Shown here in pieces: positions 53,201 to 60,012 of a stretch of DNA of 64,000 bases. The notes under the pieces are model-generated. The model searched no databases. It was not told where the DNA came from and saw nothing but the letters and a program-made list of their open reading frames with translations. This DNA comes from MGBC163016 sp964462135 (GTDB lineage: Bacteria; Actinomycetota; Coriobacteriia; Coriobacteriales; Eggerthellaceae): positions 1 through 64,000 of the forward strand of contig CAYWWK010000006.1 of the NCBI GenBank assembly GCA_964462135.1, in the 5' to 3' direction. Both the position numbers and the translations under genes were made by a program. Numbering within the stretch: the stretch's first letter is position 1; each line of letters begins with the position of its first letter.

Positions 53201-53340
53201 AGCAGGACGATGATGCTGAAGTTTCGACCGACAGGGGATCACCGGCATTGGTAGGGGATAATGGATCGCCAAATGAGGTGACCACCCATCCGGTGGATTC
53301 ACCTGTGCAGACGGCACTCGAAAGAGAAGGGCAGCCATGA
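47209..53340 (+). CDS. Giant BspA-type leucine-rich-repeat surface protein
   Basis: 2043 residues. An N-terminal signal/anchor (~12-34) is followed by an acidic and then Pro/Gly-rich linker (~45-170, with a GPGPGPGP run), a beta-rich unit (~180-390), and more than 20 LRR_5 (BspA-like) repeats (~400-1830) of the form AFxGCxxLxxVxLPxSVxxIG. An acidic Asp/Ala tail (~1925-2043) ends in EREGQP. No LPxTG-type sorting signal or C-terminal TM is visible, so it is either released or held by the uncleaved N-terminal helix. BspA LRR proteins bind host matrix or other bacteria. It overlaps the kinase gene before and moxR after (ATGA). Confidence 0.9.
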   Translation: MMKGRFAFSFSSVPWSALAAVALCVLAVGVTAVTWQGGALFGSDFSWTNSSYGANQAYDSTSLQVEEDADSTNAVSQEDQVEDDKADPSLSASGASEGGSPLSGTVVPSEEEVVIGSGGSTPGGNPSQGGEPSGGGEEPGPGPGPGPVDPSRPDPEAPEEIPEIIDPNSRFEEMADPSLGYESKPRYEVEEVHLEGRGKTVVYDNTLPADANRIQIRNEVAPYLNGYMIVRKVGETQTERIEMEKDRFQFSSAETWTRPSSTGQMRITVSYYDGGWGITKTGIDAVCDVYEHMAHFIVTNADGSQSTHREYFNGSTLAVPSEAWRLALEQQVTSDGSLSELFLGWTCGMQSVLDSLTVKSGDIAFEVRAQGTHPVPAGMRVEPREGAQALTWVEDMSEAIQGGCLVVPEGVNALEFSNMAPNPAVTTIRLPQTVFKMDIPSVVKAFPNLETWEVAGGNQRYAATADGYLVSKVDVDRMRIVSVPPRSSSVGTATVTVDEGVIGFGECAFEGIAWGTGEPCLLFGGNEVDIEEWDSLPADARVAVPESPYDEVYCRYLSVFFQHRPDLSIIDHNRTWRQGGVYGTGDDGDAAVFFYTDYGAALAYLPESETFSYTVPSSVSRVLNTAFADCTSLSSIIIPPTVKIIENESLAAPALHSIIVQAPDAIMIDPSQKLFAARAAYADDFTLYLACEAGSDEHQRWIEQLAACWGSESEAAAHIMCTGADEGGLEADAGSGAVYQRNGQALTLLSVPQKTTRLSVKEGTTAIAPDAVRGLPDLRALILSESLRTVPAQEFADCAALEAVIYPDSLLGGTDVSAWAPTVGLSADQGCASLRFLGDSMHCQWDGTGIFYRTNEAGLTVVYALKAIGELFPEGIVSLLPQTTAIGHEVFTGDTTLAGVSGDRSVVAVGTRAFEGCTSLASMNALASLRSVGASAFAHSGLEGTLSLNGDGLVMEASAFEGCDKLGDIELSGSIASLGPRAFASCSGLTRVICTDALTNLQAMEASAFEGCPHLSEVVVSSGVRTIGKAAFKDCANLRTVRLPESGAMTTSIQDQAFMGCAKLDSLYLHRLTKLQTIGAEAFYVSGAMARTASDDSVGGALKGSLYLPGSLVSIGERAFANQRALEKLYLHGDVAALQTIGTSAFADCANLYSVTLNEATSGLRIGADAFARDGRLSSVVLPKSLISVGARSFASCTRLANLTLKGAATESCRWEGMGDEAFIGCSALESLDLSSTVIKTISHDAFAQCTSLAMVVLPATVVAIESGAFRGCVALRLLSIQAPVPPHLASDAFEGCDTASLVVQVERSGGNQVLNAYRADDAWLALVGGSAQSITVPSVDGTLQMGAGEYRRMGSGYTLVRVDPAKVGSGFQLAAGTVRIESGAFKECQRLLSVLVPSSVTSMAAGAFAGCSSLEILAFQGDRPPAFEGDLFAGEAVQNEFRLYVTNVDHAPNYFGSLTELVRFKLVAGGNSFALVPEVGALYTTYETGGTSVYDVLLRVPRAASGELEVPSGMRFVAASAAAGCSGITRVSLPSSCLSLGDAAFKNSGVTRVDATSEVTQIGSRAFEGCVHLKKAHFLAGGGTSNDVYLPGKLEKLGTFVFKGCTSITTAQVNGKLKEIPEGTFAGCTSLTQMSGGSDSIASFKRFGKGLFAGCTAMTSTGASLTAFSGLEEIGEGAYQGCRNLSLAVFPASLRSVGQGAFSGCESIEFVVFNGCSPASIAGSGLPDIWHSRSVPVFVPQGDAGGMGIALAYETAWGSDAPSAGVDAVAASYRTVRGNLYAEVRYDTIREIDLAFLSTTTQACANGVVEVYRATSSYNWRTLYINKRALKDKTYVKRFWVGPDCVGAAQRPGIGDEAFDGTGGEAGLTLDLSAMSAVPFAGNHIFGAQVPEGARILVKDEAMAEAFCDVSETGRMGAKLLEDYGKRLVRDDSIADAIALMLVDAATVASCDQTEAEDDLSAILDDPADASDEQAADDAAVEDADANGMASAGLDHEQDDDAEVSTDRGSPALVGDNGSPNEVTTHPVDSPVQTALEREGQP

Positions 53341-54290
53341 TAATCAGGAAAAGCGACCAGATCATCCAAGAGGTTGGCAAGGCCATCATCGGCAAGGATG
53401 AGATCATTCGCAAGGTGCTCATGGCTCTGTATGCCAATGGGCATATCCTGCTGGAGGATTCTCCCGGCGTTGGCAAGACCACCTTGGCATTGGCGTTCTC
53501 GCGTGCTTTGGGCTTCGATTATCGCCGTATCCAATTCACACCCGATACCATGCCTGCCGATATAACCGGCTTCAGCATGTACAACAAGCAAACAGAGCGC
53601 TTCGAATTCCACCCAGGCGCGGTGCAATGCAACCTGCTTCTGGGAGACGAGATCAACCGCACCTCAGCCAAGACCCAGGCAGCCCTTCTGGAAGTCATGG
53701 AAGAGCGTGCGGTCACGGTGGATGGCGTCACGCACGAGATGCCCGAGCCGTTCATCGTCATCGCAACCCAGAATCCATTGGGTTCAGTGGGCACGCAGCA
53801 GCTTCCTGATTCGCAGCTTGACCGCTTCATCGTACGCCTGTCCATGGGGTATCCATCTCACGACCTCCAAGTGGCCATGATTCGAGATTCTTTGGGTTCG
53901 AAGCCGCTTGACAGCGTGCAGGAAGTGGCCTCGCGTGAGGATATCATCACCATCCAGCGCTATCTTGCGAACATCCGCGTTTCCGAGGAGCTCATGGATT
54001 ATGCGACGACACTTTGCGAGGCAACACGCACGGCTCCTTTGGTGCAGCTTGGCGTGAGCCCTCGTGGCGTATTGGCGCTGGTGCGCATGGCGCGGGCATC
54101 GGCCATTCTCAATGAACGCGACTACGTCATTCCTGAGGATATCCGCGATGTCTATGCGGATGTGTGTGCTCATCGTCTGATCCTGCGCTCTCAGGCGCGC
54201 ATCGAAGGGGTCAGCGCCCAGGAGATCCTCGAAGGGCTTTTGGCAGAGGTTCCGGCTCCAGCGCTGAATCGCCGTGCGTCGTACTCATGA
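53337..54290 (+). CDS. MoxR-family AAA ATPase
   Basis: 317 residues. Walker A SPGVGKTTLA (Lys47), Walker B LLLGDEINRTSAKTQAALLEVMEE, and sensor IATQNPLGSVGTQQLP define the MoxR AAA_3 clade. MoxR ATPases act as chaperones for assembling metalloproteins or envelope complexes, usually with a DUF58 and a transglutaminase-fold partner; both follow here. The first bases overlap the LRR gene stop. Confidence 0.94.
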   Translation: MIIRKSDQIIQEVGKAIIGKDEIIRKVLMALYANGHILLEDSPGVGKTTLALAFSRALGFDYRRIQFTPDTMPADITGFSMYNKQTERFEFHPGAVQCNLLLGDEINRTSAKTQAALLEVMEERAVTVDGVTHEMPEPFIVIATQNPLGSVGTQQLPDSQLDRFIVRLSMGYPSHDLQVAMIRDSLGSKPLDSVQEVASREDIITIQRYLANIRVSEELMDYATTLCEATRTAPLVQLGVSPRGVLALVRMARASAILNERDYVIPEDIRDVYADVCAHRLILRSQARIEGVSAQEILEGLLAEVPAPALNRRASYS

Positions 54291-54330
54291 TGCTTGATCT
54301 GGTCGCTTCGAGGAACGTCGGGTATCACTC

Positions 54331-55500
54331 ATGAGGTCGAATCGCATCCTCGTCATCTTGGCATTCGTGGCGACGATCCTGGTCTTCATCTGGACTGGAT
54401 CACTGATGGCGTTGGCCTTGATCGTGTTCATGGCCGGAGTGGTGATGGTGTTTGCCCTGGGGGTGCTTGCCACACGGGTGGGTACGGAGGTGGTCATTCA
54501 CGTTCCGTCCTCTACCGCCGTGGGAGGAGATGCCGCCATCGTCCTTTCCATTCGCCAAGGTCTGCCTTTCAGCACTTCCCTCATCGGCTTTGACATGCTC
54601 TGCACAAGCGCACCGTTTCAGACGCAGGAGCATCGGTGTGCGTCGGTTGCCTTGAACACACGCAGCTGCCGTGAGGTCCATATACCGCTCAATGCCGACC
54701 GGTATGGACGCACTGAGGTGTTCGTGGACCGGTGTTGGTGCGAGGATCCTATGGGGCTCTTCCACCTGCCATTGCCATGGACGCAGAGGCGAAGCTGCGT
54801 GGTCTATCCTGCCACCTTCGCTTTGACGAGCAATGTCAAGCATGTCCCGCTTTCTCGAGCGTTCGGAACCACCTATGATGACTCACGCAGCGGATCTGAT
54901 GTGGATGAGGTGTTCGATATCCGCGAATTCCAAGCGGGCGACCATTTCGCTTCGGTCCACTGGAAGCTCACCTCGAAATTCGACGTGATGATGTCGCGGC
55001 AGTTCTCGCGCCCGGTTGATTTCGAACTCATCATCGTCAGCCTGGGCGCTCTTGAGGACAAGGAGGGAAAGCCCCTGCCCGTACCGTTGCTCAATGGCAC
55101 GGCATCAACCAGCGAAGCCATCTCATCGGATTTCGTGCGGCAGGGTCTGTCGCACAACTATGCGCTTCCCGTCAAAGGGGATCTGACGCAGGTGACGGTG
55201 GATGGCCTTGAGGCCATGGACGCCGTTTCGGAGCTCTTGCTGGATGCTCCTCTTCCGCCTTGCTATACCGATGCTGTGGCATGCCTCCTCTCTTCGGAGA
55301 TGTCTGTCCGGTTCACGAAATGCATCCTGGTGACTCCAGTGCCTGATGAGCCTTTATGGGAGCAATTGGCATACGAGATGGATCTGAGCGTGGTGCTCGT
55401 GGTCAGTGGGACGGGAGTGAATGAGGTGGCAGGGGACTACGATCTCGTGGTCGTGGATACGGAGGAAGCGATCGATCGTGAACGCTGCATCACACTCTAG
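54331..55500 (+). CDS. DUF58 membrane protein
   Basis: 389 residues. Two N-terminal TM helices (~7-25 and ~28-48) precede a beta-rich part and the DUF58 signature near 195-215, VFDIREFQAGDHFASVHWKL, with a VWA-like fold expected. It is a standard partner of MoxR. It starts 40 bp after moxR with only a weak GAGG site upstream, and its 3' end overlaps the transglutaminase-like gene by 23 bp. Confidence 0.9.
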   Translation: MRSNRILVILAFVATILVFIWTGSLMALALIVFMAGVVMVFALGVLATRVGTEVVIHVPSSTAVGGDAAIVLSIRQGLPFSTSLIGFDMLCTSAPFQTQEHRCASVALNTRSCREVHIPLNADRYGRTEVFVDRCWCEDPMGLFHLPLPWTQRRSCVVYPATFALTSNVKHVPLSRAFGTTYDDSRSGSDVDEVFDIREFQAGDHFASVHWKLTSKFDVMMSRQFSRPVDFELIIVSLGALEDKEGKPLPVPLLNGTASTSEAISSDFVRQGLSHNYALPVKGDLTQVTVDGLEAMDAVSELLLDAPLPPCYTDAVACLLSSEMSVRFTKCILVTPVPDEPLWEQLAYEMDLSVVLVVSGTGVNEVAGDYDLVVVDTEEAIDRERCITL

Positions 55501-57970
55501 AAACGCAGACCGTGAGGTCTCTGGGGGCGCAGACGTGCGCAGGCGCACACCGGCGATTGTTCAGGAAGGCCAACCTTTGAGCGGCTTCTCGCGGTTGCGT
55601 GGACCCATCCTCGCTGCGGGTTCTCTGCTGGGGGCTGCCTTGAGTCTTCAGCTTGGATCGTTCGGATTGCCTCTGGCCGCTTGGACAGGGACGGTGGTCC
55701 TGGGAGCCATCGGTGGCCTGATGGCGGCGCTGGTCTGGCTTGACTCCCGCGGCCGACAGCGGCTCCTCTTCGGCCTGCTTGCATGCATTGCCCTCTCTTT
55801 CATCATCAATCCTCAGGCGGTGCTTGGCGCGTGGGCTACGGTGGCGAATGGGTTCATCCTGTCTTGGGATGCCATGACTGAAAGCCTGGCGTTGCCGTTT
55901 CGCACCGGTGACGGGGTAGGGGTTGTCGGCCTTGCAGCCGTTGCGCTCTGCTTCGCGTCGGTATCCTCTCTTGTGGTGTGGGTGATCCTGAGACTGCGGG
56001 CGAGTGCGCTCGCATTTGGCGTGTGCGCGGCAGTGGCATTGGCAGCCATCTTCGCCGATGCGGCCTCGTTGCTGTCGGTGGGTTCGGTCATGGGTGCAGG
56101 CGTGCTCATGGCTTCATTGCTTTCCATGGTCAAGCGCCAAACGGGTGGAGCGAACAGGCTGTCCGTCCGAGGATTCCTTGCCATGGTTCCTCCCTTGGCA
56201 GTGGCATTGGTTTTGATGCTGGGTGTCGCCTTCGCCGTTGCGGGTGGCATAGGGAACTGGAGCGGTGCCATCGGGGTGCGCGCAGACCTCATCGAATCAT
56301 TCGATGAAGCACGCTTTGGATCTGACACGCTTCCTGAAGGGGAATTCGCGAAGGCCTCGGGAATGAATCGTGTCGGAGAAGGGGAGCCTGCCCCCCGTCT
56401 GGAATTGACGTTCGCCTCGCCGACGGAAGTGGAGCGTTCCTATCTGCGCGGGTATGTCGGCACGTCCTATACGGGAACGTCCTTTTCCTCACCTGCGGTT
56501 TCTGCCTATGATGGCCAATGGAATGGCCTTTTCGATTGGCTGAGGCAGAGTGGCTTCGATCCGCTGCTCCAAAGCGCGCAGTACGTGCAGGTCAATTGTG
56601 CCGTGGCGGCCCAGCAGGCACCTGCCTCATCAATGACCATCAAGGCTCGAGAAGCGAATCGGCGATATGCCTATGTTCCCTACCAGGCTATGCAAGTCAC
56701 TTCGACGCAGCCACTGCTGGATATCTCCTTGCAGCCGTCTGGATTCTTTGGGTTGGAGGAGAGCGCGTTGAGCATCGTTCCGGATTCCCAGGCAACGGAA
56801 TCCTTCACACCTGCAGAGTGGGTGACTTCTCCCTTGGAGGACCCATCAGGGGAGGAATCAACCTTCTTGCAGGCAGAACGGGCGTATCGCGCCTTCGTCT
56901 ACGACACCTACCTCTCTGGCGCGGAGGAAAGTGCGGAAGCCATCCAGACGTTCTTCTTCACAGGCGAGGGATGGGATCCTGCAACATCTGATCTGTACAG
57001 CATCGCCACGCGCATTCGTAGCATGTTGGAATCCCGCTGCACGTTCACTGCAGCCCCTCCCTCGTTCGCTGCATCGGGAAGTCGCAACTACGTGAATTGG
57101 TTTTTGGAGGATGAGCGCCAGGGCAATGCATCGGCTTTCGCAGCAGCGGCAACCTTGGCATTCCGGGAAGCCGGTGTGCCTGCTCGCTACGTGGAGGGAT
57201 ACCTGCTGAGTCAGGCGAACTCCGATGCGCTGCGGGAAGCGGGACAGGCGACAGCGACCCTGACAGCCCGAGAAGCGCACGCGTGGGTGGAAGTGTATGT
57301 GGATGGAGTGGGGTGGACACCCCTGGAGATGACGCCGGGTTTCTACGATAAGGCATATGCGGCCGAACAGACCATCGAGGTGTCGAAGGAGGTTGCTGGC
57401 GATGGCAGCGACAGCGACCTGTCCGGCAGTCTGGACCGTTCATGGGATGACTGGATTCCCGATGAACTCAGGCCTTTCGCCTGGATCGGCCTGCTGCTGT
57501 TGGCGGCAATCGTCGTGCTTGCCTGTTTTGGTCTTCTTGAGTTGCAGCGTCTTTTGCGTGTACGGCTGCGTGCCAGGCGATTCGCTGAAGCCGTTCAGGC
57601 AGCCACTGCCCCTCCTGAGAGGGTGCAGTTGGTCGAACTGACCGCCATCGGGGAGACGCGAGTATCATCGCTTCTCTTTGACAGACTCATGCGCGCACTT
57701 CGCTTCGCTCCGACGCCCTTTGATGCATCGTGGCCGCGAAGGTATGCCGATGAGGTGGAACGGCACGATCTTGGCATGACCCCGTTTGAGTATCAACGCA
57801 TGATAGAGCTGATAGAGCGTGAGCGTTTCGGTGGAGTGCCTCTGAATGTTCACGAGATAACCCTCATCGAGGACATCCTTGTTCGATTGGAGGCGGCTCT
57901 TTGGCGTGGCGCACCCCGCAGGCGCCGCATCGTCATGAGGTATCACGCTTTGTTCGAATTGCCTCTCTAG
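55478..57970 (+). CDS. Transglutaminase-like membrane protein, catalytic Cys lost
   Basis: 830 residues of TgpA-like layout: N-terminal block of ~7-8 TM helices (~45-260), extracytoplasmic region with transglutaminase fold (~500-640), a TM (~668-690) and a cytoplasmic tail with DUF4129-like helices. In the core the usual GxCxxFA motif reads GNASAFAAA (Ala551 in the Cys position), followed by the conserved AGVPARYVEGYLL. The His is kept (AHAWVEVY, ~601), but the Asp motif (VDPTP) reads LEMTP. It should be enzymatically inactive and perhaps structural. GTG 55478 with GGAGGA upstream is the likely start. Confidence 0.85.
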   Translation: MNAASHSRNADREVSGGADVRRRTPAIVQEGQPLSGFSRLRGPILAAGSLLGAALSLQLGSFGLPLAAWTGTVVLGAIGGLMAALVWLDSRGRQRLLFGLLACIALSFIINPQAVLGAWATVANGFILSWDAMTESLALPFRTGDGVGVVGLAAVALCFASVSSLVVWVILRLRASALAFGVCAAVALAAIFADAASLLSVGSVMGAGVLMASLLSMVKRQTGGANRLSVRGFLAMVPPLAVALVLMLGVAFAVAGGIGNWSGAIGVRADLIESFDEARFGSDTLPEGEFAKASGMNRVGEGEPAPRLELTFASPTEVERSYLRGYVGTSYTGTSFSSPAVSAYDGQWNGLFDWLRQSGFDPLLQSAQYVQVNCAVAAQQAPASSMTIKAREANRRYAYVPYQAMQVTSTQPLLDISLQPSGFFGLEESALSIVPDSQATESFTPAEWVTSPLEDPSGEESTFLQAERAYRAFVYDTYLSGAEESAEAIQTFFFTGEGWDPATSDLYSIATRIRSMLESRCTFTAAPPSFAASGSRNYVNWFLEDERQGNASAFAAAATLAFREAGVPARYVEGYLLSQANSDALREAGQATATLTAREAHAWVEVYVDGVGWTPLEMTPGFYDKAYAAEQTIEVSKEVAGDGSDSDLSGSLDRSWDDWIPDELRPFAWIGLLLLAAIVVLACFGLLELQRLLRVRLRARRFAEAVQAATAPPERVQLVELTAIGETRVSSLLFDRLMRALRFAPTPFDASWPRRYADEVERHDLGMTPFEYQRMIELIERERFGGVPLNVHEITLIEDILVRLEAALWRGAPRRRRIVMRYHALFELPL

Positions 57971-58056
57971 CCCCTGATGCTCGGTGCGTTGCCGTTTTCT
58001 CCATATTGGATTCTTTTGCAATACAATAGGCCACCAAACAAGATCAAGGGGAAAAC

Positions 58057-58983
58057 GTGATATACGACAATGTTCTCGAAGCCTTGGGGCATACACCGCT
58101 TGTGCGCTTGCAGCGTCTGGTTCAGCCGGACATGGCGCAGATTCTCGTGAAATATGAAGGTGTGAATATCGGCGGTTCCATAAAGACGCGAACCGCTGCC
58201 ATGATGATCGAAGAAGCGGAAGCCCGCGGTGACATCGGACCCGGAAGCATCATCGTGGAGCCTACCAGTGGGAACCAGGGCATCGGTCTGGCGCTTGTGT
58301 GTGCCGTGAAAGGGTATGAGGCCCGCATCATCATGCCGGACTCCGTTTCTGAGGAGCGCCGTCTGCTGGTAGAGCATTACGGCGCTCAGGCAATCATCGT
58401 GCACGATGAGGGTGATATCGGGAAAGCCATCGACGAATGCATCAAAATCGCGCAGGATATGGCTGCGGATGATCCACGCGTCTACGTGCCGCAGCAGTTC
58501 GAGAACGTCGACAACCTTCGCGCGCATCGAAATCATACCGCGCTGGAGATCGCTGAGGATGCGGGGTGCCATATCCATGGATTCGTCAGTGGTATTGGAA
58601 CGGGCGGCACCATCTCAGGCATCGGCCAGACATTGAAGCGACTCTATCCTGATATCGAGATTTGGGCGGTTGAACCGGAGAATACCGCCATCCTCTCAGG
58701 AGGCGGCATTGGCAGCCATCTTCAGATGGGCATCGGTGATGGACTCATCCCTGCCATTCTTGATCAGGATATCTACGATGGCATCTGCGTGATCAGCGAT
58801 GATGAGGCATTGCAGACAGCGCGCGATCTGGCTTGCGAAGAGGGTCTGATGTGCGGTGTCTCCTCGGGAACCAATGTGGCTGCTGCCATGCGCCTGGCTC
58901 GCAAGCTTGGCCCCGGCAAAACGGTCGCCACCGTGCTTCCCGACACGGGAGAGCGTTACTTTTCCACCCCACTGTTCCAATGA
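58057..58983 (+). CDS. Cysteine synthase-like PLP enzyme
   Basis: 308-residue fold-type II PLP enzyme resembling O-acetylserine sulfhydrylase (CysK). The PLP lysine is in GGSIKTR (Lys43), the substrate loop is TSGNQGIG, and the phosphate-binding loop is GIGTGGTISG. Two signature positions differ from canonical CysK: SVKDR is SIKTR and TSGNTG is TSGNQG. Alternatives such as cystathionine or diaminopropionate-type synthases are possible. GTG start with CAAGGGGAAAA upstream. Confidence 0.85.
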   Translation: MIYDNVLEALGHTPLVRLQRLVQPDMAQILVKYEGVNIGGSIKTRTAAMMIEEAEARGDIGPGSIIVEPTSGNQGIGLALVCAVKGYEARIIMPDSVSEERRLLVEHYGAQAIIVHDEGDIGKAIDECIKIAQDMAADDPRVYVPQQFENVDNLRAHRNHTALEIAEDAGCHIHGFVSGIGTGGTISGIGQTLKRLYPDIEIWAVEPENTAILSGGGIGSHLQMGIGDGLIPAILDQDIYDGICVISDDEALQTARDLACEEGLMCGVSSGTNVAAAMRLARKLGPGKTVATVLPDTGERYFSTPLFQ

Positions 58984-59010
58984 GCAGGCTGATTCGAAGG
59001 TCAGACCGCG

Positions 59011-59901
59011 TTACGACTTCGAATCGCGGTACGCCACGGCCGTTTGGTAAAGCCGTTTGACCGGACCGTCTGGGTGCTTGGGGAAGATGAGTCCATAGGG
59101 TATGTCGCAAGGCTCAGTGAAGGGGATGCAGACGAGGCCAGGATGCATATCCTCCCATATCCCCACCGTGACGATAGCGCGTTTGTTGAGTTCGCAGTCT
59201 GCGAACAGCTCCATGGTGTAGAAGGGAACCTCCGTGATACGGTTGGCCCCCAGGGCAGCAAGGTAGGCATGGGCCGCATCGTAGTCGGACGATATCCCAG
59301 ATTCCATTATGACGAGATCAAGGTCATGAAGCAGGTCGGCGTCAACGGATTCAGAGTGCGCAACCTCAAGCGTCCTTGGCAGGGCAATGCAGAGCGGGGT
59401 ACGTATCAGCTCCAAGAACAGGCATCGGTCGCGATAGAGCTCCGAGAGATAAAGCCCTTCCATGACATCGTAGGACACTCCAAGCCCACGCAGATAGGTA
59501 CCTGGCTGCACACCTGCGCTTTCCAGTGAGATGATGTCGATGCGCGTGCCGGGAGCATGCTCGATCATATGGGACCAGATCTCAGGGAGCATGCGGCACT
59601 TCATCAGAAGCGAGGTGGCTACGCGTATGGACCTCTCTCCTCGCTGTATCAGACGCGCGCGTGCGACGGCTTCGTCAGAAAGGCGCATGATCTCAACCGC
59701 ATCCTGATGCAGCGACTTTCCTGCGTCGGTGAGCTTGACGCCGCGATGTCCCCGTTCGAACAAGGTGACATCCAATCGCTTCTCCAGAAGGTCGATCTGC
59801 TGTATGAGCGAAGACGGCGCGATGTAAAGCGATCGGGCTGCCTTGCTGAAGCTTCCCGTATTGGCGACCTCAATGAACGATTCGACCTGACGTGAGTACA
59901 T
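59011..59901 (-). CDS. LysR-family transcriptional regulator
   Basis: 296 residues. The N-terminal HTH is clear (MYSRQVESFIEVANTGSFSK, with SLYIAPSSLIQQIDLLEKRL as recognition region). The effector domain follows from ~90. It is divergent from an OFA-type transporter gene with 111 bp between starts, the usual arrangement for a LysR protein controlling its neighbour. The intergenic space contains the perfect palindrome AGTAATTACT at 59971-59980. Confidence 0.92.
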   Translation of the reverse strand: MYSRQVESFIEVANTGSFSKAARSLYIAPSSLIQQIDLLEKRLDVTLFERGHRGVKLTDAGKSLHQDAVEIMRLSDEAVARARLIQRGERSIRVATSLLMKCRMLPEIWSHMIEHAPGTRIDIISLESAGVQPGTYLRGLGVSYDVMEGLYLSELYRDRCLFLELIRTPLCIALPRTLEVAHSESVDADLLHDLDLVIMESGISSDYDAAHAYLAALGANRITEVPFYTMELFADCELNKRAIVTVGIWEDMHPGLVCIPFTEPCDIPYGLIFPKHPDGPVKRLYQTAVAYRDSKS

Positions 59902-59970
59902 GGCAACTCCTTTGTGTCAGGTCAAAGCCTAACACAATGATAGAGAAAACCGTGTTCCAAACCGAATGCA

Positions 59971-59980
59971 AGTAATTACT
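59971..59980. promoter_or_regulatory. Palindrome between LysR and OFA genes
   Basis: AGTAATTACT, a perfect 10-bp palindrome next to a TATAAG-like -10, 33 bp upstream of the transporter start. It is a candidate regulator-binding site; no clean T-N11-A LysR box was identified. Confidence 0.35.
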
Positions 59981-60012
59981 ATAAGGTCATGCATGGAAGT
60001 CAGGGGGATGTC

